Numbered from the stretch's first letter, positions 45,162 through 53,830 are shown. The stretch: 64,000 bases of DNA from Tepidicaulis marinus (GCF_000739695.1 NZ_BBIO01000001.1:186001-250000), one strand, 5' to 3'. The notes: generated from the sequence alone by a model not told the origin. Made by a program: numbers and translations.

Positions 45162-46259
45162 TCACACGTGCCGGATGCGCCCGCCTTGCCGGGTTTCCGG
45201 CGCGCCGCTCTGCGGGCTTTTCAGCGGCAGGAGAAGGCGCACGCGCGTGCCTTTTCCCGGTGCGCTTTCAAGGCTCAAATGCCCGCCCATGAGCTGCGTG
45301 AGCGAGCGGCAGATGGAAAGACCGAGCCCCGTGCCGCCATAGGTACTGGCGGTCTGGGCGCTGGCCTGGCTGAAGGGCGTGAAGAGGCGTTCCTGCGCCG
45401 CCTCGTCCATGCCGATGCCGGTATCGGTGACGGCGAGCGTGAAGGCGCTTGTGCCCCCGCCGCTCTCATCCTCAGCCGGCCCCGCGCTCAGCGTGATGGT
45501 GCCGTGCTCGGTGAATTTCAGCGCATTGGAAATCAGATTGTTGAGCACTTGGCCAAGGCGGTGAGGATCGGTATGGATCCGTTCTGGCGTGCCCGGCGCC
45601 AGGCGCAGCTCGAAATGCAGGCCTGCTTCCTCGGCCCGCCCCTCCCAGAAGAGCTTCGTGCGCGCCAGAAAGCGCGGCAGGTTCACCTCATCGGGATCGA
45701 GCTCCATCTGACCGGCTTCGAGCTTTGCGTGATCGAGCAGATCGTTCAGCGTGCGCAGCATGCCCTCGCCGGTTTCCTTCAGCACCGCCAGATGCTCGTC
45801 CGGGTTTTCATCGTTGCGCCGCTTTTGCAAAAGCTCGACAAGCCCCAGCATGCCCGAAAGCGGCGAGCGGATTTCATGACTGACGGTTGCAAGCAGTTTC
45901 GATTTGGAGGCGTCGGCGGCTTCCGCCCGCGCCACCGCCTCGCGCAATGCGCCATTGGCATCGTAAAGCTGCAGCATGCGTTTGAAGCTCATGCGCCCCA
46001 GATGCGGCGTTGTCACCGCCGTCATGCCAAAGGCGAGCGCCACGCCGATCAGGATATATTGCAGGGGCGCATCGATCAGCCAGTAGAAGAGGCCGGTGAA
46101 ACTCGTCGTGCCGGCGACAACGATGACCGTCAGCCACAAGGTCGCCTGCCCGATGCCGCGCTGGGTCAGCACCTTATGCAGAAAAGCGGCGAGAGGGGCG
46201 TCGTCGAAATCCCGCACCCGCGCGCGCTTGTTGTGTGACCGCTCGTTCTGGTCCAGCAT
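45162..46259 (-). CDS. Orphan sensor histidine kinase, two-helix membrane anchor
   Basis: A 365-residue histidine kinase. Two membrane helices (about residues 38-85) have almost no periplasmic loop between them, so the signal is probably cytoplasmic or within the membrane. HisKA has LLATVSHEIRSPLSGMLGLVELLQ with the phospho-acceptor histidine; the ATPase domain has NNLISNALKFTEHG (N box), DTGIGMDEAAQERLFTPF and YGGTGLGLSI. It ends after the G2 box with no receiver domain. No response regulator is adjacent. It converges with the 44404 gene. Confidence 0.92.
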   Translation of the reverse strand: MLDQNERSHNKRARVRDFDDAPLAAFLHKVLTQRGIGQATLWLTVIVVAGTTSFTGLFYWLIDAPLQYILIGVALAFGMTAVTTPHLGRMSFKRMLQLYDANGALREAVARAEAADASKSKLLATVSHEIRSPLSGMLGLVELLQKRRNDENPDEHLAVLKETGEGMLRTLNDLLDHAKLEAGQMELDPDEVNLPRFLARTKLFWEGRAEEAGLHFELRLAPGTPERIHTDPHRLGQVLNNLISNALKFTEHGTITLSAGPAEDESGGGTSAFTLAVTDTGIGMDEAAQERLFTPFSQASAQTASTYGGTGLGLSICRSLTQLMGGHLSLESAPGKGTRVRLLLPLKSPQSGAPETRQGGRIRHV

Positions 46260-46347
46260 CTTTACTCGCTTCGGGCGCAGCTGGCACCCTCATCCCCCAA
46301 GAAACCAGTCTCGCATCAAAAAGTAGTGAGAAAGTTGACGGGCTCCC

Positions 46348-47007
46348 ATGTCCTTAAGCTTTTTGCAAACCTTGGCCGATCTGCCCCAGCCCATTCCGGG
46401 CCTGCCGGAAGGGGTGCGCTATTACCCTTCGCTTCTGGGCCGCAGGCGGCAGGAAGCGCTGCGGGGCGCGGTGGAAGAGGCCCTCAAAGAGGCGCCTTTC
46501 TATGAGCCGCGCCTGCCCCGTTCGGGCAAGGCCATGTCGGTGCGCATGAGCAATATGGGCCCGCTCGGCTGGCTGACGGATAAGGAAAAGGGCTACCGCT
46601 ATGAGCCCCGCCATCCCGTCACGGGCGCGCCCTGGCCGCCGATCCCTGAGCTTTTGCTGGAACTTTGGGCGCGGCTCACCGCCTATCCGGCGCCGCCGGA
46701 AGCCTGCCTGATCAATTATTACGGACCCGTATCGAAAATGGGCGCCCATCAGGACCGCGACGAAGCGGCGCTGGATGCGCCGGTGCTCTCGGTCTCACTT
46801 GGGGATTCGGCGAGATTCCGCCTCGGCGGGCTGAAGCGGTCCGACCCTTCCCGCCAGATTCTCCTGCATTCAGGCGATGTGCTGATCCTGGAGGGACCCT
46901 CGCGGCTGCGCTTTCACGGCATCGACAGGATATTGGGCGGCTCGAGCGGGCTTTTGCCTGGCGGCGGGCGGCTCAATCTCACCCTGCGCCGGGTGACGGC
47001 GCCTTGA
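46348..47007 (+). CDS. alkB: AlkB-family 2-oxoglutarate/Fe(II) dioxygenase
   Basis: A 219-residue oxidative demethylase expected to repair 1-methyladenine and 3-methylcytosine. The iron ligands are the His and Asp of GAHQDRDE and the distal His of RLRFHGIDRI; the 2-oxoglutarate arginines are in GGRLNLTLRRV. LINYYGPVSKMGAH and SVSLGDSARFRLGG are family blocks. The length matches E. coli AlkB. It is divergent from the histidine kinase. No Ada-type regulator is adjacent, so the usual adaptive-response link is not seen here. Confidence 0.92.
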   Translation: MSLSFLQTLADLPQPIPGLPEGVRYYPSLLGRRRQEALRGAVEEALKEAPFYEPRLPRSGKAMSVRMSNMGPLGWLTDKEKGYRYEPRHPVTGAPWPPIPELLLELWARLTAYPAPPEACLINYYGPVSKMGAHQDRDEAALDAPVLSVSLGDSARFRLGGLKRSDPSRQILLHSGDVLILEGPSRLRFHGIDRILGGSSGLLPGGGRLNLTLRRVTAP

Positions 47008-47017
47008 GGACGCGCGC

Positions 47018-47066
47018 AAAAAAACCCCCGGCCGGGGATTGGGGGGACCGGCCAGGGGTTTCAAAG
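47018..47066. terminator. Bidirectional terminator between alkB and the small membrane protein
   Basis: Arms AAACCCC-C-GGCCGG (47022-47035) and CCGGCC-A-GGGGTTT (47048-47061), with one mismatch, a G-rich loop and A/T runs outside both arms. It serves the convergent alkB and 47122-47367 genes. Confidence 0.75.
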
Positions 47067-47121
47067 AACCGGGCAAACGCAAAACGTGGGGGGCGCCCGG
47101 TCTATGGGTCTTAAGGGCCGC

Positions 47122-47367
47122 TTACTGGATCAGCGCGGCGGCGGCCAAAAGGGCCAGAGCCGCGCCGCCCGTACGCATGGCCAGTTTCGAGGCCATAGGC
47201 GACGTCAGGAAGCGAAGGGCCGTGCCGTGCGGGCGGGCCGTCACATCCCGCATCGCGGCCCGCGCCGGTGCCTGCGCGCCCTGGGGGGTGCGCTGAACCG
47301 GGGTGAGGAAGGTGGCGGTGGCGTAGCTCGCCGCCATTCCATCCATATATCCACGAATTGGGTTCAT
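47122..47367 (-). CDS. Small single-pass membrane protein, unknown
   Basis: An 81-residue protein with a C-terminal hydrophobic helix (GGAALALLAAAALIQ) and a basic, Ala/Pro/Thr-rich N-terminal part, as in tail-anchored proteins. A perfect AAGGAG lies 7 bases before the ATG at 47367, so translation is credible despite the small size. It faces a LysR gene across 167 bp that holds two inverted repeats, and it ends at a good terminator. I know no family. The LysR protein is its obvious candidate regulator. Confidence 0.68.
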   Translation of the reverse strand: MNPIRGYMDGMAASYATATFLTPVQRTPQGAQAPARAAMRDVTARPHGTALRFLTSPMASKLAMRTGGAALALLAAAALIQ

Positions 47368-47430
47368 GTTAATCTCCTTTGAGAACAAAGCGCTCTCATC
47401 TCTACGCGGCTTATATGGCGGTTCATTCTA

Positions 47431-47451
47431 AAAATGACAAACGATCATTTT
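47431..47451. promoter_or_regulatory. Inverted repeat AAAATGA-N7-TCATTTT
   Basis: Perfect 7-bp arms (47431-47437 and 47445-47451) in the divergent region of the LysR gene and the small membrane protein. T-N11-A-type spacing suits a LysR-family operator. Confidence 0.55.
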
Positions 47452-47460
47452 TCATGATAT

Positions 47461-47479
47461 ATGTGAGGTAATTTCACAT
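47461..47479. promoter_or_regulatory. Inverted repeat ATGTGA-N7-TCACAT
   Basis: Perfect 6-bp arms. The core TGTGA...TCACA resembles CRP/FNR-type half-sites, but the spacer is 7 rather than 6; it may instead be a second LysR site. It lies 56 bp before the LysR start. Confidence 0.5.
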
Positions 47480-47534
47480 GTGCGACATCCGGGCGCAGGC
47501 TATGGATGGGGCCAGATGAAATCCGGAGAACATC

Positions 47535-48434
47535 ATGAGCAGACGTTTGCCCCCCTTATCCATGCTGCGCAGCTTTGAGGCGGCGGCGCGCCATCTCAGT
47601 TTCAGCCGGGCGGCCGAGGAATTGTCGGTGACCCATTCCGCCGTCAGCCATCAGATCAAGGGGTTGGAGGAATGGCTCGGCTGCGCGCTTTTCCGCCGCT
47701 CCGGCCGGGCGGTGCATCTCACCCAGGCGGGCGAACGTCTGCTCGGCCCGCTCACCCGCGCCTTTGACGGCATGGACGATGCGGTGCGCGCCGTTACCCG
47801 CATGGCCGCGGACCGGGCGGTGGTGGTGAGCGTGGAGCCGGCTTTTGCCGCCCGCTGGCTGGTGCTCCGGCTCGACCGGTTTTATCAGCGCCATCCCAAT
47901 CTGCGCCTCCATCTCGTGCCGACCCCGGAAATGGTGGATCTGACGAAAGGCGATGTGGATGTGGCGATCCGCTATGGGCGGGGCAATTGGCCGGGGCTGA
48001 AAGCGGAAAAGATCATGGGCGCCGCCGCCTTTCCCGTGCTCAGCCCGGCGCTGATAAACAAGGACACCCCGCTCGAAAAACCGGATGATCTCGCCCGCTT
48101 CACGCTCATCCATGAGGACACGACCGAAGACTGGGCCGCCTGGCTCAAGGCGGCGGGCGCGGCGGCGGTGGATGCCGGGCGCGGGCCGATTTTCGATGAC
48201 GGGCATCTGGCGCTGGAAGCGGCGACCATGGGCCAGGGCGTGGCGCTGGCCGACGAAGCGCTGGCGGCGGCAGCCTTGCAGGACGGACGGCTCGTGCGGC
48301 CCTTCGATCTGATGCTGGAGACGAGTTCCGCCTATTATGTCGTCACCGCGCCGGCGAGTGAGGCGCGCGCCGATGTGAGCGCCTTTTGCACCTGGCTGCT
48401 CGAGGAAGCCCATGGGCCCCGGCCCGCCGGTTAG
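47535..48434 (+). CDS. LysR-family regulator, GcvA-like
   Basis: A 299-residue LysR regulator. The winged HTH is LPPLSMLRSFEAAARHLSFSRAAEELSVTHSAVSHQIKGLEEWLGCALFRRSGRAVHLTQAGERLL; the opening PPLxxLRxFEAAARHxSFxxAAxEL is typical of the GcvA subgroup. The effector domain has GDVDVAIRYGRGNWPGLKAEKIM. CGGAGAA precedes the ATG. It is divergent from the 81-residue membrane protein and the inverted repeats between them are its likely operators. The effector is unknown. Confidence 0.93.
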   Translation: MSRRLPPLSMLRSFEAAARHLSFSRAAEELSVTHSAVSHQIKGLEEWLGCALFRRSGRAVHLTQAGERLLGPLTRAFDGMDDAVRAVTRMAADRAVVVSVEPAFAARWLVLRLDRFYQRHPNLRLHLVPTPEMVDLTKGDVDVAIRYGRGNWPGLKAEKIMGAAAFPVLSPALINKDTPLEKPDDLARFTLIHEDTTEDWAAWLKAAGAAAVDAGRGPIFDDGHLALEAATMGQGVALADEALAAAALQDGRLVRPFDLMLETSSAYYVVTAPASEARADVSAFCTWLLEEAHGPRPAG

Positions 48435-48649
48435 TGCTTCCCCGGCCATGGTGCGGGCCCGCGATGCGGGTCCAAGATGCGGCTCAAAGAACCGGCTAAG
48501 CAGGGATAGGGGACGGCTGATTAAGGCAATGGTTAAAGAAATCCATCAATAAACCCACTGAAAAACAGGTCATTAACCAGTTTTCTTTGCCTTGTCGTAA
48601 CTGCTTGGGCGCCATGATGCCATTCGATTAAAATTTTGCGAGTGGCGCA

Positions 48650-50227
48650 GTGATCCTAACGGCCATCAGGAACGGGCAGTCTGACCTGGCGCAGAAAATG
48701 CGCGAGGCGGCCCCCGAGTCTGCGCCTGCATCCAAGCCCGACGCTGACATGCAGGAATCGCCCATGGCCGAGGGGATTCCCGACATGACCCGTCAGGTCC
48801 CGCCATTCTTCGCGAAGATGCTGAACATCGTGGCGGCGGCTGCGCTGATCTCCGTTATCCATCAATCTGTCTTCGTTGCCATGACGGGCCGCGCGGGCCT
48901 GTTCGAATATATCGCCGTGCCGCTTTTTGCGGTCTTCGTGGCGCCGACGATCTTCTATTTCACCGTCAATCCGGCGCGCCACCAGCACATTCCCCGGGTC
49001 ATTTTCTGGCTCTATTGGGGGATCATGGCCTATATCGGCGCGGGCTTTCTCAATTCCCTCAGCCAGGGACTGGGAACCGATTATGGTATTCATTTCGCCG
49101 CCTGGGCGGTCATCGCCTATCTGATCGCGGTGGCAACGCAGCCGGTCAAACGCGCGCAGATCATGTGCTGGAGCGGCTTCGCCTCGCTTTGCGCCGTCTC
49201 GGTTTTCTTTCTCGTCTATTCCGGCGCGAACATTCTCACCGATCCGCAGACCGTCACCTTCGTAAGCATCATGGGCAGCCAGGCGGCGGCCATTGCCGTC
49301 CTCTATGTGCTTTCGGTTTTCCGCCAGGAGCAGCTTGCCGACCGCCAGCGCGCCAAAGTCTGGCAGCATGCCTCCGAAGAGATGATCCGCTATGCCCAGC
49401 AGGCCGACCGGGCGCGGCGCGATGCCGAAGAAGCGCGCAGCTCGGCGGAAGCGGCGATGCGGATGCGCGACCGTTTCGTTGCCAATATCAGCCATGAGCT
49501 CAGAACCCCGCTCAATGCCATTTTGGGTTTTGCCGAGGTGATCGAGCGGGAAACCTATGGCGCCCATTCGGATGGGCGCTACGGCGAATATGCCGGCGAT
49601 ATCCGCCGTTCCGGCCGGCACCTGCTTGGGCTGATCAATCAGATCCTCGACTTCTCGCGGATGGAAGCGGGTGAAATCAATCTGAAGCTGGAACAGGCCG
49701 ATGCCCGCGAGGTCGTCTCCGAAAGCCTGCGCCTCATCGCGCCGCTTGCCGAGGCGAAACCGGATATCTCGGTGCAGTTCGAACCCGGCCCGTCCATTCC
49801 ACTGACCACGGACACCCAGGCGCTGCGCCAGATCGTCACGAACCTCGTGTCCAACGCCATCAAGTTCACCGACCGGGGCTATGTCGATGTGCGTCTGAAT
49901 GAAGAGGGGTCCGACATGCTCACCCTCACCGTGACCGATACGGGCTGCGGGCTGAGCGAGGATGCGCGCCGCCGTGTCTTCACGCCTTTCTACCGTGTCG
50001 CGCGGCAAGGCAGTGATGCGGGCGGCACCGGCCTCGGCCTTGCCATCGTCAAATCGCTGGTTGAAGGGCTGGGCGGCACGATCGATGTGGAAAGCCAGCC
50101 GGGCCGGGGCTCCACATTCCAGATTCGCCTGCCGCGCAGGCTGGGCGAGCGCACGGATTCGCCCTTGGCGAGCGTTCCGGCGGAGCCGCGCGAGGCCCCG
50201 CCGCAGAACATGATCGTCTATCTTTAA
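48650..50227 (+). CDS. Orphan membrane histidine kinase, multi-helix sensor
   Basis: A 525-residue kinase: a polar N-terminal tail (~50 residues), six membrane helices (about 55-225), a long coiled linker (RAKVWQHASEEMIRYAQQADRARRDAEEARSSAEAAMRMRD) and a PleC/DivJ-type core. HisKA has RFVANISHELRTPLNAILGFAEVIERETYG with the acceptor histidine; the ATPase has NLVSNAIKFTDRG, DTGCGLSEDARRRVFTPFYR and GGTGLGLAIVKSLVEGLGG. The GTG at 48650 is the listed start; ATGs at 48749 and 48764 are alternatives. No response regulator is adjacent. Confidence 0.92.
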   Translation: MILTAIRNGQSDLAQKMREAAPESAPASKPDADMQESPMAEGIPDMTRQVPPFFAKMLNIVAAAALISVIHQSVFVAMTGRAGLFEYIAVPLFAVFVAPTIFYFTVNPARHQHIPRVIFWLYWGIMAYIGAGFLNSLSQGLGTDYGIHFAAWAVIAYLIAVATQPVKRAQIMCWSGFASLCAVSVFFLVYSGANILTDPQTVTFVSIMGSQAAAIAVLYVLSVFRQEQLADRQRAKVWQHASEEMIRYAQQADRARRDAEEARSSAEAAMRMRDRFVANISHELRTPLNAILGFAEVIERETYGAHSDGRYGEYAGDIRRSGRHLLGLINQILDFSRMEAGEINLKLEQADAREVVSESLRLIAPLAEAKPDISVQFEPGPSIPLTTDTQALRQIVTNLVSNAIKFTDRGYVDVRLNEEGSDMLTLTVTDTGCGLSEDARRRVFTPFYRVARQGSDAGGTGLGLAIVKSLVEGLGGTIDVESQPGRGSTFQIRLPRRLGERTDSPLASVPAEPREAPPQNMIVYL

Positions 50228-50251
50228 GCTGGCCCGAACGCCGCCCCCGGC

Positions 50252-50956
50252 TTAGCGCAGGAAGGGCGAGACGCCAAAGACCATTTCATGGGTCATCAGC
50301 ACTGCCGCCCAAAGCACCACGGCCGCCAAAGGCCGCCACCAGCCGATTTCGCCCAGCGCGAGTTTTGTGCGCCCGCTGAGAATCGCCACAAACGGCAGGT
50401 TCGAGGTTTGCCTGGCGAACTTGCGCCAGCTCTCGCCCATTTTCTTGGCCCTTTTGCGGTCGATGGAAAAGGTGCCCACCAGCGCGACGGTGAGAAACGT
50501 GCCGAACAGCGCCTGCGAGGCGCGGTCGCCATTTGCCCCCAAATGAAACGCCGCCCAGATGATGACGCTCCAGAGAAAAGGATGGCGGGTGATGCGCACC
50601 ATGCCTTGCACGGCGTCGTCTTTTTCCGCCGCCGCTTCCCCGCCGACGGATGTGGGGTTCGGCGTCAAAAGGCCGGGCACGCCGATAAGAAAAGCCACCA
50701 GCAGGATCAGCGCGCCTGAATGGGCAAGCCAGACCGGCGCTTGCCAGTAAACGGTGTTCTCAGTACTGACCACCGCATCATTGTAGCTCATGGCCAGCCA
50801 GACAATGGCGCCGATCGAAGCCAGCGAGAAGAGCGCCATATAGGCTTTCTCGCCGATCATATCGGTAATGATCCGGCGCAGCACCGTGCCGGAAATTACC
50901 AGATGCAGCCCCATGAAAAGCGCCGCAGCCAGATAAAGCTCGGTCATATCCTGCAT
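50252..50956 (-). CDS. nnrU: NnrU family membrane protein
   Basis: A 234-residue integral membrane protein with about six helices. LYLAAALFMGLHLVISGTVLRRIITDMIGEKAYMALFSLASIGAIVWLAMSYNDA and ITRHPFLWSVIIWAAFHLGANGD match the NnrU group, which is linked with nitrite and nitric oxide reduction and related to isoprenylcysteine methyltransferase-like proteins. GAGGAGGA precedes the ATG at 50956. A quinol nitric oxide reductase lies 11 kb away. I saw no FNR/DNR box (TTGAT-N4-ATCAA) upstream. Confidence 0.88.
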   Translation of the reverse strand: MQDMTELYLAAALFMGLHLVISGTVLRRIITDMIGEKAYMALFSLASIGAIVWLAMSYNDAVVSTENTVYWQAPVWLAHSGALILLVAFLIGVPGLLTPNPTSVGGEAAAEKDDAVQGMVRITRHPFLWSVIIWAAFHLGANGDRASQALFGTFLTVALVGTFSIDRKRAKKMGESWRKFARQTSNLPFVAILSGRTKLALGEIGWWRPLAAVVLWAAVLMTHEMVFGVSPFLR

Positions 50957-51126
50957 GAAAGGTCCTCCTCATCCCCTCGCCCGGCGTGAATTTCGCTAGC
51001 ACGTGCCGGGTCCGGATCATTCTTCGGGCTGAGGCGCGCGAATTCAAGCCATGGCTTTGCCCATCCGCGCGCAGGCGCGTGTGCAATTGTGCGGCAAGGC
51101 GGGAGGAAGGTTGCGTGCAGGGCGCG

Positions 51127-51783
51127 TCAGGGGGAAAGCGCGAGGCCTTTTTTCAGCTGCTTGCGGCCCTGTTTTGTCAGGATCCCCATCAAAATGAACC
51201 GGGTCAGCTCCGCCGTCCGTTCCGGCCGGCCCGTTCCCGAGCCGGAGCGCCAGGCAAGGCGCACCGCGCCGTGCAGCGCGGACTGCACCCCGAAAAGCAG
51301 CAGGTCGTCGGGGCGGGGCTCGATCAGCTCGGCATTGACCCCGGCGCGCAAAATCGCCAGGAGCCGGTCGCGCAATTGCTGCTCGATCATGCCCCAATCG
51401 GCCCGCATCGGCACGGGCAGGCGCCGGCGGAAACTGACCCGCCCGCAATATTGCATCAGGTTGCGCTCTTCGGGAGGCAGGTCGGCCAATTGCCAGAAAG
51501 CGGCGGTATAAGCGGCCAGCTGGTCGAGCGGCGGGGCTGCATCGTCGATCGCCTCAATCCGCGCCAGAAGACGCCGGTCGATCTCCATGGCAAGGCGCGC
51601 ATAAAGCTCGTCCTTGCTGGCGACATGTTTATAGACCGTGCCCTTGCCGATCTGCGCTTTCGCCGCGATCTCGTCGATCGTCACGAGCTCCCAGTCCTCG
51701 CGCTGAAAAAGCTCCCGCGCGGCGGCAAGAATGGCGCTCTCGCGTTCCTCGAAAAGCGGGCGGGCGGGGGCGGTGTGTTCCAT
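51127..51783 (-). CDS. TetR/AcrR family regulator
   Basis: A 218-residue repressor with an N-terminal HTH: ESAILAAARELFQREDWELVTIDEIAAKAQIGKGTVYKHVASKDELYARLAM (about residues 14-65). The C-terminal domain is helical with no metal-site motif. A perfect palindrome lies 26 bp upstream of its start, in the leader, which points to autorepression. NnrU lies 170 bp downstream on the same strand, but a functional link is not shown. Confidence 0.92.
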   Translation of the reverse strand: MEHTAPARPLFEERESAILAAARELFQREDWELVTIDEIAAKAQIGKGTVYKHVASKDELYARLAMEIDRRLLARIEAIDDAAPPLDQLAAYTAAFWQLADLPPEERNLMQYCGRVSFRRRLPVPMRADWGMIEQQLRDRLLAILRAGVNAELIEPRPDDLLLFGVQSALHGAVRLAWRSGSGTGRPERTAELTRFILMGILTKQGRKQLKKGLALSP

Positions 51784-51808
51784 AGAGACCTCGCGCAGGA
51801 TAAAGGAT

Positions 51809-51825
51809 AGTGACCAAGGGTCACT
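51809..51825. promoter_or_regulatory. Probable TetR operator AGTGACC-AAG-GGTCACT
   Basis: A perfect 7-bp inverted repeat with a 3-base spacer, 26 bp before the TetR start and between it and grpE. TGACC-N-GGTCA cores of this sort are common TetR operators. Confidence 0.68.
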
Positions 51826-51889
51826 CGCGGGGTCCCTTACTAGCTTTCTACTATGTCAGCTTGATGACGCCGGACCGGGAAATCCCGGC

Positions 51890-52549
51890 TTAGACCGTGG
51901 TGTCGACCTTGCCGCCGGCGCCGCCGCCATTGCCGCCTGCCTCGCCCTTGGCAAGGCCAACGCGGGCAGCGCGCAAGAGCCGGTCGCCGATCATATAGCC
52001 GGTCTCCACCACCTGAACGATGGCGCCGCTGGGCAGGCCGGTATTCGGGATCTCGAACATGGCTTCATGGAAATTGGCGTCGAATTTGTCGCCGGGCTGC
52101 GGCGCGATGGGTTTGATGCCATGGCGCTCGAAGGTCGTGTGCAGCGCGCGTTCCGTCATCTCCACGCCCTCGATGATGGCGCTGGCATTGGCGCGCTCTT
52201 CTTCGGGCACTGCATCGATAGCGCGGCGCAGATTGTCGGCAACGGAAAGGACGTCGCGGGCAAAGCTGGCCGCCCCGTAGCGGGCCGCATCCTGCTTCTC
52301 GCGCTCGGCGCGGCGGCGCGTGTTTTCAAGCTCGGCGGCAAGGCGCAAAAGCCGGTCCTTGGTTTCGGCAAGCTCGGCCTCGAGCGCGTCCGCGTCTTTG
52401 CCGCCCTCTTCGCCTTCCAGAATGGAGGGGTCTTCATTGACGGCGGCTGCCGCCTCCGCGCCCATCCGGGCACCGGCATCCGGCGCGCCTTCGCCATTTT
52501 CCTGCGGCGTGTCGTCAGACGGGGTCTTGGCCGGTTTTTCCTCACTCAT
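51890..52549 (-). CDS. grpE: GrpE, nucleotide exchange factor of DnaK
   Basis: A 219-residue GrpE that releases ADP from DnaK. An acidic N-terminal tail leads into a long coiled coil (EAELAETKDRLLRLAAELENTRRRAEREKQDAARYG), then the beta domain with FEIPNTGLPSGAIVQVVETGYMIGDRLLRAARVGLAKG. The N- and C-terminal tails are longer than in E. coli, as usual in alphaproteobacteria. hrcA lies 118 bp upstream on the same strand. Confidence 0.97.
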   Translation of the reverse strand: MSEEKPAKTPSDDTPQENGEGAPDAGARMGAEAAAAVNEDPSILEGEEGGKDADALEAELAETKDRLLRLAAELENTRRRAEREKQDAARYGAASFARDVLSVADNLRRAIDAVPEEERANASAIIEGVEMTERALHTTFERHGIKPIAPQPGDKFDANFHEAMFEIPNTGLPSGAIVQVVETGYMIGDRLLRAARVGLAKGEAGGNGGGAGGKVDTTV

Positions 52550-52667
52550 GGGCTTTAAAACGTCCTGTTCTTAACGGTTCGAAACGTGTCTGGCTAAAGA
52601 CGGGCAAGAGATGCGCTTCCTCAGGGCCCGTGTCAAGGTATGGACCCTGCAGCTTGCCCCGCGCCGT

Positions 52668-53765
52668 TCAGCTTAAGGGCCCGCGGCTGAGCAGGCGGCT
52701 GACGACGCCGGCCGTATAATCGACCATGGGAATGATGCGCGCGTAATTGAGCCGCGTCGGGCCGATGACGCCGATCACCCCGACGATCTGCCGGTCCTGG
52801 TCGCGGAACGGTTTGACGACGACGGAGGAGCCGGAAAGACCGAAGAGTTTCGTTTCCGAGCCGATGAAAAGTTTCACCCCTTCCGCTTCCTCTGCAAGGC
52901 CGAGAAGCTGAACGACATCGGTCTTGTTTTCCAGTTCCTCGAAGAGGAGGCGCACGCGTTCCAGATCCTCCATGGCGGTGACATCGTCGAGAAGGCGCGA
53001 CTGGCCGGTGACGATGAGCGAGCGGGAAAGCAGCGCGTCGGGCCCCGATGCAGGCGCGCCCGCGCCCGCGCCCGACCAGGTGGCAAAACCTTCTTCGACG
53101 ATGCGGCTTGTCAGTTCCGAAATCTCCCGCCGGGTCTGCTCGATCTCCGCTTGCAGGCGGCGGCGCGCATCGGCGACGGAAAGGCCGCGCAGTTTGGCAT
53201 TGAGGAAATTCGTCGCCTCCTGCAGCGCGGAAGGCGGCAAGCCTTGGGGCAGGTCGATGACGCGGTTTTCCACCGAGCCGTCCTCGGTGACCATGACGAC
53301 CAGCGCGCGGCGCGCATCCATGGGCACGAATTCGACGTGCTTGAGGCGGGATTCGGTTTTGGGCGCAAGCACGAGCCCCGCGCAGCGCGAGAGGCCCGAA
53401 AGCAGCATGGAGGCTTCCCTGAGCGCTTCTTCCACGCTGCCCGCGCCTTTGTTGGACTGGGTGATCTGGGTTTCGATCTGGCTTTGCTCGTCCTCGGAGA
53501 GAACGCCGACCTGCAAGAGCCCGTCGACGAACATGCGCAGCCCCGCATCGGTGGGGATGCGCCCGGCGCTGGTATGCGGGGAAAAGAGCAGGCCGAGGGA
53601 TTCCAGGTCCGACATGACATTGCGGATCGAGGCGGCGGAAAGATCGACACCGAGATGGCGCGAGAGATAGCGCGAGCCCACGGGCTCGCCCGTCTCCAGA
53701 TAGGTTTCCACGATCCCGCGGAAAATCTCGCGGGAGCGGTCGTTTATGTCCCTGATGGCCACCAT
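52668..53765 (-). CDS. hrcA: Heat-inducible repressor HrcA
   Basis: A 365-residue repressor that binds CIRCE elements and is kept active by GroEL. The winged HTH has ETGEPVGSRYLSRHLGVDLSAASIRNVMSDLESLGLLFSPHTSAGRIPTDAGLRMFVD; the C-terminal part has VIGPTRLNYARIIPMVDYTAGVVSRLL. MVAIRDINDRSREIFRG at 53765 is the family start. Its promoter is at 53831-53859. No CIRCE is visible before hrcA, grpE or dnaK here, so the target, probably groESL, lies elsewhere. It is divergent from rph. Confidence 0.96.
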   Translation of the reverse strand: MVAIRDINDRSREIFRGIVETYLETGEPVGSRYLSRHLGVDLSAASIRNVMSDLESLGLLFSPHTSAGRIPTDAGLRMFVDGLLQVGVLSEDEQSQIETQITQSNKGAGSVEEALREASMLLSGLSRCAGLVLAPKTESRLKHVEFVPMDARRALVVMVTEDGSVENRVIDLPQGLPPSALQEATNFLNAKLRGLSVADARRRLQAEIEQTRREISELTSRIVEEGFATWSGAGAGAPASGPDALLSRSLIVTGQSRLLDDVTAMEDLERVRLLFEELENKTDVVQLLGLAEEAEGVKLFIGSETKLFGLSGSSVVVKPFRDQDRQIVGVIGVIGPTRLNYARIIPMVDYTAGVVSRLLSRGPLS

Positions 53766-53830
53766 CGTGAAATGGGCTTCCTTCAAAACGGCCCCCGGAA
53801 ACGGCGGAATGCCTTGATCTGCCGGGTAAA

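Noticed and set aside
48521-48536. TTAA-N8-TTAA upstream of the second kinase as a CtrA site
   Set aside because: The spacer is eight bases, not seven.
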